A stretch of DNA of 64,000 nucleotides from Firmicutes bacterium AM55-24TS (GTDB lineage Bacteria > Bacillota > Clostridia > UBA1381): positions 12,753 to 76,752 of the forward strand of contig QTVU01000008.1 of assembly GCA_003460745.1 (NCBI GenBank), read 5' to 3'. Position 1 is the stretch's first letter; each line of letters opens with the position of its first letter. The notes under the pieces were generated by a model. The model was not told the origin of the DNA, ran no database searches, and saw only the letters and a program-made list of their open reading frames with translations. Both the position numbers and the translations under genes were made by a program. Of the stretch, positions 47,884-58,121 are shown piece after piece.

Positions 47884-50800
47884 ATGTTGAAAAAACATTT
47901 AAAGAAAGCGGCTGCATTGCTTGTAAGCATTGCAACAATACTCGGAACTCTTCCGGCAATGGCGGCAAGCAACGAGGCAGAAAGCGTGGAGAAAAGTGCC
48001 GTAAGTACCATTACGGATAATGAGGCGAAAGAACTTTCGTCCGATGATGCTTTGGAGATGCTGAAAAGCGAAAGTCAAACTAAAGAAGTTGAGGACAATG
48101 CTGCAGAAAAAGAAAAAGCAGAGTCTTTGAAAAATTACCTTACCGAAATGAATATTCCGGTAACAGCAAAAGAATATACAGAACAAAACGGTGAAGTTGA
48201 ACTTCAAGATGATACGGAAACCGCAAAAGAATATAGCGGTTCATATTCTAATGAAACAACGATGTGGTCGGTAAATGCAACCGTATCTACTACTGATGAA
48301 ACAGCGGCTGATTATGAAAGTCTGACAGTACAAATCACAGAAGAAGATTGTATTCCTATGGACGGCGATGATAAGACAGAAAAAATCGCTATGTGGACAG
48401 ATTTGCAAAACAAAATCGACCTTACACAGGAAGATGTCAGAACGATGAGAGTTTTTACTGTTAAACTTTTAGATTCGGAAAATAAAGAAGTTAATTTTGA
48501 TGCAAACAAGACAACTGTAACAATTCAATCGATGTGGGTTGGATATTCGCCTGATATATATATATATGACGGTACAACAGCAGAAAAACTAAATGCTGAG
48601 AAAATTTCTCGTACTGTATATATGCCGGAAGGTACACTTGAAAGCATGGGCTATTCAAAGTATGCGTCAGCCGGAATGGATAGCTTAACATATCAAGGCA
48701 CATCTAAAAAATTCGTATATGTATCGGGATTTGAACCGAGAGAAAATTTGGCACCGGGTACATATGATGTTACGGCAAACCTTACTGTAAACCAAAGAAA
48801 CAATGTTTTTTTAGGTTGTAACGTTTACCTAACAAGTACAGCATTTCCACCGGTTGCTCCGATATCTATGAATGCACAGATGGAAGTAAGTGCGGACGGA
48901 AAAGCTACGATTACAATAAAGGATTTCAGTGCTATTTTTGTAATTTTGAATCTTAGTGACGGTAAAGATATTCACATTAAAGACAAGATTATGAAAGATA
49001 ATGACTTAGGCGAGGGGTATGAAGATGTATATAACCAAAGAATTAACGGTCTTACATTAGAAGTTGACAATTTCCATGGATTGTATAGATTTACGGATTG
49101 TAAAGAAAATGCTACTCCGTTCAAAACAGATGTTGAAATGCCTATTGATTTGGAAGTGGATTTTGACAGTGCCGAAAAGGGATATACAAAACCAAGTGAC
49201 GGCGAAACAGAATACACAAAGACATTTACAGACACTGCCACAGGCTCAACGGTATCTGTTACGACAACAGAAGAATTTGGCACAAAGCTTGCAAATGCTA
49301 CTCTTACTGCGAAACCACTTGAGGATAGCGATAAAGCTGAACATGCTGATGTTATCGTCAGAAAGTATTGGGATATGTTCGATGAAGATAAAAATTTTGT
49401 AAAACATTACAAATACGGATATATCGGTTATAGCTATACATTACTTGATGAAGACGGTAATGAAATTAAACTTACAGGTAACTCGAAAGCGGATGTCACA
49501 GCACCGCTTGACACAAAGTTTAAATTCTATAATCCTGTTATTCAAGAAATTGATTATAGTACAGGTACACTAAAAACACGTCTTACAAAACTTAATAAAA
49601 TCAATTCGGGTGCTGATATTGCATTTACATCAAAAACTTTAGGCGACTTTGCCATTGTTGATGCAACAACAATGGTTGATGGTCAACATGTCGGTTCGGC
49701 GGCGACAATTTATAATATTACGTCTGTGGGAAGTGACGGTACAAGCTTTGCTTTGTGTTCATCAACTGGTGGTAGAAACAGTGTAGCACGTGACCCATAT
49801 GCAGATGCGACGGCACTTGATGTCAAGAAAGAAACAACAAGTATTGGTACAAAGTATTATTTTGCGTATGAAAATGCGGAAGAAGATGGTACAAAGGCTA
49901 ACACAAGTATATGGATATATTCATCTTGGCTTAAAGCGGAAATTCCTACAAAAGATTTTGAACAAACACCTAATGTATATTTTGTACTTGATAATGGTAC
50001 AAATTCAAGCGTCTTTGAGCTTGATAACAGTAAGGTTGTGGATGGCAGAATAGTTTGCGATGTACTTAATCCTAACGGTGGTTTATCAGGAATTGATGAA
50101 TTCCCGCATTTGGCTGATTACTATATGCCAAGACGTTCATTGATTGCGTTATATGACGGTTATCAAGGAAAGGCAGCTTCAGATACAAACCCTAACGCAT
50201 ATGTTCTTGTTACGGATAAAAAAATAGCCGGTGTTCCGGCAAATAAAGCTCAGAGTTCAATGCAAAACGGACAATATAAGCCGAAATCTGCTGATGTGGC
50301 ATATAACGGAGCAACTCAAACAATGCCGTTATATTTTAGCTCAAATACAAAGAGCCAAAATACAAGTGGAAAAGATGCGGGAGAATATACGGCAGTATTT
50401 ACTCCTGAAGAAGGTGCAACATGGATTGACGGTACAAGCGAACCTAAAGAAATGACATGGAATATTAAAAAAGCAACTTTGTCATGGTATGTAAAACTAT
50501 CAAAGAATGTTATGGCACTTGAAGATGAACTTCCTACAGCAACACTTGATGTTTCATCGTATTCTTCTAATACATTTAAAGGCGAAGATACAATAGAAAA
50601 TGCAGCGGATTTGGTTTTGCCGGAGATCGTTGCACCTGACAAATCAACGTTTGAAAAAGGTGGTGTATATTCATATAGCTGTGAGGGCGGAAGTGCCAAG
50701 AATTATAATTTTAGATATTATGTAGATGCAACTTCAAAGCTTACTATATTGCAGGACGGACAGGAAGTTGTTAAGGCACCTGAAGTCATTGATGGATTAA

Positions 50801-51489
50801 AGTATAACGGTAAGTATCAAAAACTGTTTATTGATGGTGATACGGAAAAATATACTGTTGAAAAAACAGGAAGCAAGAATCACTTCGGTGATGGTGTAAC
50901 GGAAGGTAAATATGCAAACGGTAGCTATGGGGCTAAATTCGTTTTAAAAGATAAGGAACATTATGTATGGAGTGATACCGGTACATCAACCGATAAAAAG
51001 TATTCGGTGCAAATAAAAAGAGCACCGCTTACTGTTTCTTACGAAAGTGAAACAATACACGTTGGAGAAACACCGAAATTAAAAATTAACTACGACGGTT
51101 TACAGAACGGCGAAACTCCGGAAACAATAAAAGCTGATATAGAGGCATTTAAAAAAGAACACGGTGAAAATAATTCTTTGTTCTATCACGAGCCGACACT
51201 TTCAGGTGTGCCTGATGAACTTACACCGGGTACATATGAAATTACACCTTCATTTACGGTAAGCAACTATGATACAACATTTGTTTCGGGTACATTGACT
51301 GTACTTCCGGCAGAAGAAAAACCGACAGAAAAGACAATTACGGCAAATCTTTATGTACCTGGCGAACTAAACACACAACTACCTGGAGTGACTGCATACC
51401 TAACAAACGGAAATAACCCTCTTGGTATAGGCGGTTATGACAAGGTTGCACCTACAACTCCTGTAAAGGACAACGCTAAGTTAAAGTAG
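47884..51489 (+). pseudogene. Large secreted surface protein with NEAT-like repeats, 5' part (frameshifted)
   Basis: A signal peptide (about 1-27, ending AMAA) precedes an acidic region rich in Glu and Lys, then uncharacterised domains. One copy of the shared domain occurs at about 297-430 (GTYDVTANLTVNQRNNVFLG). MBG/Ig-like domains are at about 800-1000 (KKATLSWYVKLSKN), followed by another Ig-like domain and the start of a second shared domain (TANLYVPGELNTQLPGVTAY). The frame ends at TAG 51487 because one A seems lost from AAAG (51483-51485). No anchor is visible. It is the first gene of the operon. Confidence 0.75.
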
Positions 51490-52046
51490 TTGACGGAAAA
51501 ATGCAGGTTACAGTACCTGTTCTAAACCCTGTATTCACATTGCAGGAAATCGGCGAATGCAGTAATGCAACAATAGTCGATATGAAGAAAGACTCGGAAA
51601 CTTATGCAACAACTGACGGAAGTGTTTCAAGAACAGGCAGAATTACAGAAGTAACAGTTCAGCTAAACGACAACAGTGGTCATTATGTATTTAACAAGTG
51701 CACAGAATTCCCGACACTTCTTGGTGTTGATTGGAATGTTCCGCTTACATTGGACGTAGATTTTGCAGCAGCATATACAGTAGGCGAAATTACTGTATCG
51801 GATAACACAGTTACAGTTCCGGTTGCGGAAAATTATGACATTGACGCTCAAATGGCAGTGGCATTGTATGATGAAAACGGTGTTCTTATCGGCATTCAGT
51901 CAAAGCCTGTAAACGGCGATAATGTTACAGTTGAAGAAACTGCCGACAATCTTGCAAAGGCTAAGAAGATTACTGCTTTTGTTTGGGGAAGTACGCAAAG
52001 TATGAATCCTTGTGCAGAAGTAAAGAGTAAAACAATTTCAGAATAA
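51486..52046 (+). pseudogene. Large secreted surface protein, 3' part
   Basis: The resumed frame (VVDGKMQVTVPVLNPVFTLQ) completes the shared domain, as the paralogues at 52114 and 53400 show by alignment, ending EFPTLLGVDWNVPLTLDVD. A small sandwich of the kind also seen in the GH43 and GH115 proteins follows, with a final AFVWGSTQSMNPCAE motif. The restored protein would have about 1387 residues. Confidence 0.75.
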
Positions 52047-52056
52047 TTTTAATCTG

Positions 52057-52088
52057 TTACAGTGGGGAACTTGCTTTCTCCACTGTAA
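52057..52088 (+). other. Intra-operon hairpin
   Basis: TTACAGTGGGGAA (52057-52069) pairs over 13 bases, one of them G-T, with TTCTCCACTGTAA (52076-52088). It is followed by only a weak T stretch, so partial termination or mRNA protection between the first and second gene is more likely than full termination. Confidence 0.6.
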
Positions 52089-52113
52089 TGGAATTTTAGG
52101 AGGTATATGAAAA

Positions 52114-53382
52114 ATGAAAAATTCTTTGGTAAAATCACTATCAGTAGGTATTGTGGCAGTGCTTGCGTGTACGTCATTCAGTGCTGTTATGGCGGAAGAA
52201 ACAACGGCTGAATTTACAGTTACGGCAAATTTGTCCGTACCCGGCGAACTAAACACACAACTACCCGGAGTTACTGCATATATGACAAACGGAAATAATC
52301 CGCTTGGTATAGGAGGCTATGAGGCGGTTGCTCCAACAGAGCCTGTATCGGATAACGCAAAGCTTACTGTTACATCATCGGGTACTATGACGCTTGAACT
52401 TAATATCCCTAATCCTGTATTTACTTTGCAACAGATAGACGGCTGCAGTAATGCAACTATAACAAAAGCTATTCGTGATAATGAAATTTATTCTTCGGGT
52501 GCTGAACAACGTGAGGGAAGAATCACTGATGTTACTATTGAATTAAATGATAACAGCGGTGTATATGTATTTGAGGAATGCGTTGAATTCCCGACATTGC
52601 TTGGCGTTGATTGGACAGTTCCGCTTACTTTGGAGGTTGACTTGTCAAACGTGACAATTCCGGAAGAATCGGAAGAACCAACAGAAACACCTGAAACAAG
52701 TTACGGCTATGCAGATGAGGAAGAAGAAACACCTGCTCCTGAAGAACCAACAGAAACACCTGTACCGGCGGAAACTCCTGACGTTTCAGCAACACCTACT
52801 GTAGCTCCTACAGTTGCACCTACAACAGAGACGACAGTCACACCTACGGTTGCTCCTACAACAGTTCCGACACAAACACCGATTTCATTTACAGACGTAA
52901 AAGATAACGATTGGTTTAAATCAGCTGTTGATTATGTAAGTGGCAATGAATTAATGTACGGTACAACAGATACCGAATTCGCTCCTAATGAAGAAACTAC
53001 AAGAGGTATGCTTGTTACTATCTTATACAGAATGACAGGCTCGCCGGAAGTTAGCTATGACGGCAGTGAATGGTATGCGGCAGGCAGAGCTTGGGCTATG
53101 GAAAATGAAATTTCAGACGGTACAAATATGCCAAATAACGTTACAAGAGAACAGCTTGTGTCAATGCTATGGAGATATGACGGCTCAAATGAAGTAGAGT
53201 CTGATATGTTAAATGATTTTACTGACAGCGATAAGGTTTCGGATTATGCGGTTAATGCAATGAAGTGGGCGCTTGAAAACGGTATTATAAGCGGTGAAAG
53301 CGATACTACTTTAAATCCAAAAGGCAATGCCACAAGAGCGCAAATGGCGGCAATGATTATGCGCTATAAAAATATAAAGTAA
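52114..53382 (+). CDS. SLH-anchored surface protein with one NEAT-like domain
   Basis: A 422-residue wall-associated protein. A signal peptide (about 1-27) is followed by one copy of the shared domain (about 30-180; NLSVPGELNTQLPGVTAYMT and EFPTLLGVDWTVPLTLEVD), a Thr/Pro/Glu-rich linker (about 185-260) and three S-layer homology repeats (FTDVKDNDWFKSAVDYV, AAGRAWAMENEISDG, YAVNAMKWALENGIISG). SLH repeats bind pyruvylated wall polymer. It would display the domain at the cell surface. AGGAGGT precedes the ATG by nine bases. Confidence 0.9.
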   Translation: MKNSLVKSLSVGIVAVLACTSFSAVMAEETTAEFTVTANLSVPGELNTQLPGVTAYMTNGNNPLGIGGYEAVAPTEPVSDNAKLTVTSSGTMTLELNIPNPVFTLQQIDGCSNATITKAIRDNEIYSSGAEQREGRITDVTIELNDNSGVYVFEECVEFPTLLGVDWTVPLTLEVDLSNVTIPEESEEPTETPETSYGYADEEEETPAPEEPTETPVPAETPDVSATPTVAPTVAPTTETTVTPTVAPTTVPTQTPISFTDVKDNDWFKSAVDYVSGNELMYGTTDTEFAPNEETTRGMLVTILYRMTGSPEVSYDGSEWYAAGRAWAMENEISDGTNMPNNVTREQLVSMLWRYDGSNEVESDMLNDFTDSDKVSDYAVNAMKWALENGIISGESDTTLNPKGNATRAQMAAMIMRYKNIK

Positions 53383-53399
53383 TTTGAAAGGAAAATATA

Positions 53400-55082
53400 A
53401 TGCTTAGAAATAAAAAGTTTAAAAGCATATTTGCTTTTGTATTTGTATTTTCAATAATTATTTCGACTTTTTCGGGTATCAGCGTAAATGCGAATGATAC
53501 CTACACAGTAACGGCAAATCTTTATGTACCCGGTGAATTGAATAAGCAGTTGCCGGGTGTTACTGCGTATATGACAAACGGAAATAATCCACTCGGTATA
53601 GGCGGATATGATTCCGTTGCACCGACTTCGCCTGTGTATGACAATGCAAAATTGACAGTAAAAAATGACGGTACAATTATTTTGAACGTTCCGATTTTAA
53701 ACCCTGTTTTTACGTTGCAAAGTATAAGCGGTTGCAGTAATGTATCTATTTTAGAGGCAAAACGTGATAATGAAGTGTATGCAACAACAGACGGTCGTGC
53801 GTCACGAAACGGCAGAATTACAAATCTTGAATTGGAACTCGGTGATAAAAGCGGAAAATATGTTTTTACTGATTGTGTCGAGTTCCCGACATTGCTTGGT
53901 ATAGATTGGACAGTGCCGCTAACGTTGGAAGTAGATTTGCCTGACATTCCCGAACCGCAACAACATAGTAATACATCTTCGTCAAGTAATGACAATAATG
54001 TAAGCACATATTCGGAAGAAACAGTTTCGGAGCATAATTCGGAAACGAATAACAGCGGTGAAGTGAATTATGACAGCTTGAATGCTGCAATCCAAACCGT
54101 TGAAAGTGCAATAAAAGAAACAACTGTTTCAAAAGACGGCAGTGATGTGGAACCGTCTAAAAAGTGGGTAACACAAAAAGTTATGGACGAACTTAAATCA
54201 AGTTTGAAAACTGCCAAAACATCATTATCATCTTCATCACAAGAAGAAGTAAATAAGGAAACATCCACTTTAACAGCCGCATACGCGAATTTTCAAAAAT
54301 CAGAACAAAGCGGTAAAAAAGGCGTATCTGACAGTACAAGTAAAAATGCAAAATTATTAAAAGAGGGCAAATATACAATCAGTGCAAACATTTGGTTTAA
54401 TAAAGAAGATACGGGATTACCGCTTAATCCGCATATAACAAACGATACATTCCCACCGATGAATCCTGTAGCGGACAATGCTGAACTTACAGTTGCGGCA
54501 GACGGAAGTACAACGGTTGTTATACCGATAGTTATACAAGATAAGGTTATGGCGGTCAGAAAAATTGACGGACTTAATTTAAAAGACCAAAAGACAAATG
54601 ATAGCGGTGCTATAAGTGAAATCACCGTTGATTTGGGTAAATTGGAAGTTTCCGATACAGTCGTTCAAATGCAGTGCAGTGCTGATATTTGGATGGGTGA
54701 CTTGGCAATGAGTATTTCAGGTTTGGACAAAGAACATACTTGGCCTGCCACATTTGAATTGAATTTATCGGATGTTATGACTGTTGACGGTGAAAAACTT
54801 CCGAAAGTTGAATTGGTAATGCTTTCAAATGATGAGGCAACTGCGGCAATGGCGTCAAGAACAGGCGGCAAAAATAGCGATGATAACGAAAAGGCAGTGA
54901 GTGACGGTGAGCATAAAATCAATGTCGAGGCGATAATCGGAATAACAGCCGGAAGTATAATCGTTATCGCACTTATATTGTTCGGATTGTATTTCTATCT
55001 TATCAAAATTAAGAAAATGACAATGTTCCAGATACAGTGTTCAGTAAAAAGAGCATTTAACAAAATAATCGGAAGGAGATAG
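53400..55082 (+). CDS. Membrane-anchored surface protein with two NEAT-like domains
   Basis: A 560-residue protein. A signal peptide (about 1-31) is followed by a shared domain (about 35-185), a Ser/Asn-rich linker, a helical FIVAR-like segment (LNAAIQTVESAIKE, then TLTAAYANFQ, about 225-300), a divergent second copy (about 320-470; GKYTISANIWFNKEDTGLPL and DTFPPMNPVADNAELTV) and a C-terminal membrane helix (IIGITAGSIIVIALILFGLYF) with a basic tail. It probably sits between the wall protein and the ABC importer. The importer genes follow within six bases. Confidence 0.85.
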   Translation: MLRNKKFKSIFAFVFVFSIIISTFSGISVNANDTYTVTANLYVPGELNKQLPGVTAYMTNGNNPLGIGGYDSVAPTSPVYDNAKLTVKNDGTIILNVPILNPVFTLQSISGCSNVSILEAKRDNEVYATTDGRASRNGRITNLELELGDKSGKYVFTDCVEFPTLLGIDWTVPLTLEVDLPDIPEPQQHSNTSSSSNDNNVSTYSEETVSEHNSETNNSGEVNYDSLNAAIQTVESAIKETTVSKDGSDVEPSKKWVTQKVMDELKSSLKTAKTSLSSSSQEEVNKETSTLTAAYANFQKSEQSGKKGVSDSTSKNAKLLKEGKYTISANIWFNKEDTGLPLNPHITNDTFPPMNPVADNAELTVAADGSTTVVIPIVIQDKVMAVRKIDGLNLKDQKTNDSGAISEITVDLGKLEVSDTVVQMQCSADIWMGDLAMSISGLDKEHTWPATFELNLSDVMTVDGEKLPKVELVMLSNDEATAAMASRTGGKNSDDNEKAVSDGEHKINVEAIIGITAGSIIVIALILFGLYFYLIKIKKMTMFQIQCSVKRAFNKIIGRR

Positions 55083-55087
55083 ATTCG

Positions 55088-56152
55088 GTGAAGAAAAAAG
55101 TCATTTCAATATTGCTTGCTATGGCTGTGGCAGTGCCGTTTTTATCGGCTTGTCAAACCAAAGACGATACAAAAGAAACCACGCAAGCCGTTGACACATA
55201 TGAAAATATGGAACGTCCTATGGGAAGTGCGGAGGCTACCGACGTTAATGTCGGACTTATAATGGGACCGCCGTCAATGGGACTCGGATATTTTATGTCT
55301 GAAAGTGAAAACGGAAATACATATAATAATTATAATTTTGAAGTTGCCGGAATAGACTATTCCGCCGTTTCGGCATCTTTGAATGACGGAGATTATGACA
55401 TTGCAACCGTTCCGTCAAACGTGGCGGCGATATTATATAATAATGACGCTATGAAAGAAGACGTGGCTGTTATAGATATAGGCAATCTCGGACTTTTATA
55501 TGTACTTACAACAGATCCCGATATAAATAAGTTGGAAGATTTAAAAGGCAAGACGGTTTATTCAATCGGTGAGGGCGGTCCTCCGGAGTATACGTTTGAT
55601 TTTTTACTTGACGAATACAATCTTACAGATGACGTGAACTTTTCATTCAGACCTACTCCGTTTGAAGTGGTAAACCTTTTGCAACAGGAGAAAGGCGCAG
55701 TTGCACTTTTACCGCAACCGTTCGTAGAAGTGGCAAAAATGCTTGTACCGGGACTTCGTGAAGCTATTGATGTTACGGCGGCTTGGGATAAGCTGAATGT
55801 GGATAGCGGCGCAGAATCGGTTACGACCGTAACAGTGGTAAGACGTGCATTTTTGGAAGAACACGAACAAGCTGTAATTGAATTTTTGAAAATGGCGAAA
55901 AAGTCAACTGACTATTGCTTGAAAAATGTAGACGAGGCGGCAAAATGGACTGAAAAATACGAAACATTCCTAAATCCTGATATTGCAAAAACGGCGATAC
56001 CTAAGTGCAATATATGCACGGTAACGGGTGAAAGCATGAAAGAAAAACTTTCGGGATTTTTGGAGATAATCTATAATTCAAATCCTGACGCAGTCGGCGG
56101 AAAACTGCCTGATGATGATTTCTATTATATGCCTCCGGAGGATATTGATTAA
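55088..56152 (+). CDS. ABC transporter substrate-binding lipoprotein (NitT/TauT type)
   Basis: A 354-residue lipoprotein with lipobox LSAC (Cys near 22). The family is the SsuA/TauA/THI5-like binding proteins: VGLIMGPPSMGLGYFM at the start, then GDYDIATVPSNVAAILYNN and a hinge region with GKTVYSIGEGGPPEYTF. It captures the ligand outside the membrane and hands it to the permease encoded next. The ligand class in this family is wide (sulfonates, nitrate, pyrimidines, riboflavin). The start is a GTG at 55088 after AAGGAGA. Confidence 0.9.
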   Translation: MKKKVISILLAMAVAVPFLSACQTKDDTKETTQAVDTYENMERPMGSAEATDVNVGLIMGPPSMGLGYFMSESENGNTYNNYNFEVAGIDYSAVSASLNDGDYDIATVPSNVAAILYNNDAMKEDVAVIDIGNLGLLYVLTTDPDINKLEDLKGKTVYSIGEGGPPEYTFDFLLDEYNLTDDVNFSFRPTPFEVVNLLQQEKGAVALLPQPFVEVAKMLVPGLREAIDVTAAWDKLNVDSGAESVTTVTVVRRAFLEEHEQAVIEFLKMAKKSTDYCLKNVDEAAKWTEKYETFLNPDIAKTAIPKCNICTVTGESMKEKLSGFLEIIYNSNPDAVGGKLPDDDFYYMPPEDID

Positions 56153-56937
56153 TGGACGTATTACTTAATCGGAATAAATCAAAATTTAAGGTAAAAAAAC
56201 TTCTGATAATCCTGTTTTGGCTTGTATTGTGGGAAGTTGCGGACAGAGTTGTAAATAATCGAATTATCTTATGCGGTCCTATAAGCATTATTTCATCACT
56301 GATAAATCAAATTACAAAAAGCGACTTTTTGTCAATTTGCGGTGCGTCATTCGTCAGAATTGCGTTAGGCTTTTTATTGTCGTTTGCGCTCGGTTTTTTA
56401 CTTGCAATAGCGGCATATAAATTCAAATTGCTTAAAGAATTTTTAGAGCCTGTTATGACAATGTTAAAAACAGTGCCTATGGTTTCGTTTGTAATAATGC
56501 TGTTGATATGGGTAGGTAATCAGGCACTTACGATTTATTTGTCATTTTTAATTGTATTGCCTATGATATATACAAATATGCTTGCGGGACTTGAAAGCGT
56601 GGATAAAGAAATGCTTGAAATGGCGGAAGTGTTTAATATGTCATCATGGCGAAAGCTTATGTACATATATCGTCCTGCATTTATGCCGTTTTTGCTTAGC
56701 AGTTGTAAAATATCGCTCGGTATAAGTTGGAAGTCAGGCATAATGGCGGAGGTTATAGGTACGCCTAAGCCGTCAATCGGACGTGAAATGTATGCGGCAA
56801 AATCATATCTTCAAACGGCTGATTTATTTGCGTGGACTATCGTGGTCATTATTTTGAGTTTGGCATTTGAATTGATATTTATGTTTGTTTTAAGCCGTAT
56901 GGCAAAGCCTATGGGTAAGTTCGTAGGTAAGGAATAG
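56152..56937 (+). CDS. ABC transporter permease (SsuC/TauC type)
   Basis: A 261-residue inner-membrane permease with about six membrane segments. The BPD-type EAA coupling loop is visible as EMAEVFNMSSWRKLMYIYRPAFMPF. The family-typical LKTVPMVSFVIMLLIWVG stretch lies in the middle, and GISWKSGIMAEVIGTPKPSIG follows. Its ATG overlaps the stop of the binding-protein gene by one base. Confidence 0.92.
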   Translation: MDVLLNRNKSKFKVKKLLIILFWLVLWEVADRVVNNRIILCGPISIISSLINQITKSDFLSICGASFVRIALGFLLSFALGFLLAIAAYKFKLLKEFLEPVMTMLKTVPMVSFVIMLLIWVGNQALTIYLSFLIVLPMIYTNMLAGLESVDKEMLEMAEVFNMSSWRKLMYIYRPAFMPFLLSSCKISLGISWKSGIMAEVIGTPKPSIGREMYAAKSYLQTADLFAWTIVVIILSLAFELIFMFVLSRMAKPMGKFVGKE

Positions 56938-56952
56938 AAAAGGAGATAGAAA

Positions 56953-57579
56953 ATGCTTGAAATACAAGGTATTAATAAATCTTTCGGCGAACATAAGGTT
57001 TTAAAAAATGTAAATACCGTCTTCGATGACGGCGGTATTTATTGTCTTATGGGTGCGTCCGGTATGGGAAAGACAACTCTTTTAAGAATTATTCTCGGAC
57101 TTGAAACAAAGGACAGCGGTGAGATAATCGGAATAAATACAGATGAAATATCCGTTATGTTTCAGGAAAACCGTCTTTGTGAAACTCTTACACCTGTTGA
57201 AAATTTAGCTTTGGTATGCCCTAAAGATATAACGAAAAAAGAAATACAAAAAAGCCTTGAAAAAATACTTCCGTCCGATTGTTTGAAACAGCCTGTTTCG
57301 GAATTGTCGGGCGGTATGAAAAGGCGAGTGGCTTTGGCGAGGGCGGTTATATATCCGAGTAAATTGGTTATTTTTGATGAGCCGTTTACGGGATTGGACG
57401 TTGAAACTAAAAAAGAAGTAATTTCATATCTTTTGCAAAATCAAAACGGCAGAATATATATAATTGCAACGCACGGCGAAAGTGACGCACAAATGCTCGG
57501 AGCAACGCGATTGGAGCTTGCGAATATATCGGAAAATGACGGAGGAGAATGTTCATGTACAGATTGGGACTTGATATAG
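56953..57579 (+). CDS. ABC transporter ATPase (SsuB/TauB type)
   Basis: A 208-residue ATPase energising the importer. Walker A is GASGMGKTT near 33, the Q-loop is MFQENRL, the signature ELSGGMKRRVALARA near 117 and Walker B LVIFDEPFTGLD near 140. At 208 residues it lacks any C-terminal regulatory domain. Its 3' end overlaps the start of the activase-like gene by 25 bases. Confidence 0.93.
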   Translation: MLEIQGINKSFGEHKVLKNVNTVFDDGGIYCLMGASGMGKTTLLRIILGLETKDSGEIIGINTDEISVMFQENRLCETLTPVENLALVCPKDITKKEIQKSLEKILPSDCLKQPVSELSGGMKRRVALARAVIYPSKLVIFDEPFTGLDVETKKEVISYLLQNQNGRIYIIATHGESDAQMLGATRLELANISENDGGECSCTDWDLI

Positions 57580-58121
57580 GCTCATCAACGATCAAAGCGG
57601 TGTTGATGAGAGATGACGTGATAGAACAAGCTGAAATTGTACATCACTACGGCGATTTGTTAAACGGACTTGTAGAGATATTTACAAAAATCAAATATGA
57701 TGATGTCTGTAAGATGTCCGTTACAGGCTCAAACAGTCGCATAATGGAAGATATGTTGCCAAGTGAATATTTTCTCGGCGATATACCTGCCATTGCGGAG
57801 GGTACAAAGTTTTTGTGTCCTACGGCAAAATCCGTTATAGAAATCGGCAGTCAGTCGGCAAGGTTTATAACGAATTTAGACAATCAAACGCCAGAATTTT
57901 CGGTAAACGAGCATTGCGCAGGCGGTACAGGGTCATTCTTTGAGGACCAAATGTCAAGATTAAAGCTGAATATTGAAGATTACTCTAAAATTTGCGAAAA
58001 TGCAAAGAGTATACCGAGGTTATCGGGCAGATGTGCGGTATTTGCAAAGACTGATATTATTCACCGTCAACAAGAGGGCGTTGATACGGCGGATATTTTG
58101 CTTGGACTTTGCTATGCATGA
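57555..58121 (+). pseudogene. 2-hydroxyacyl-CoA dehydratase activase-like giant protein, 5' part (frameshifted)
   Basis: The first ASKHA ATPase domain (BcrAD/BadFG family) starts YRLGLDIGSSTIKAVLM and has VTGSNSR, EHCAGGTGSFFEDQ and LSGRCAVFAKTD. The two cysteines match those that hold the shared [4Fe-4S] cluster in HgdC-type activases. The frame ends at TGA 58119 because one A is missing after GCA (58118); the next frame continues the same domain at ATG 58118. The start is the ATG at 57555, seven bases after GGAGGAG. Confidence 0.8.
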
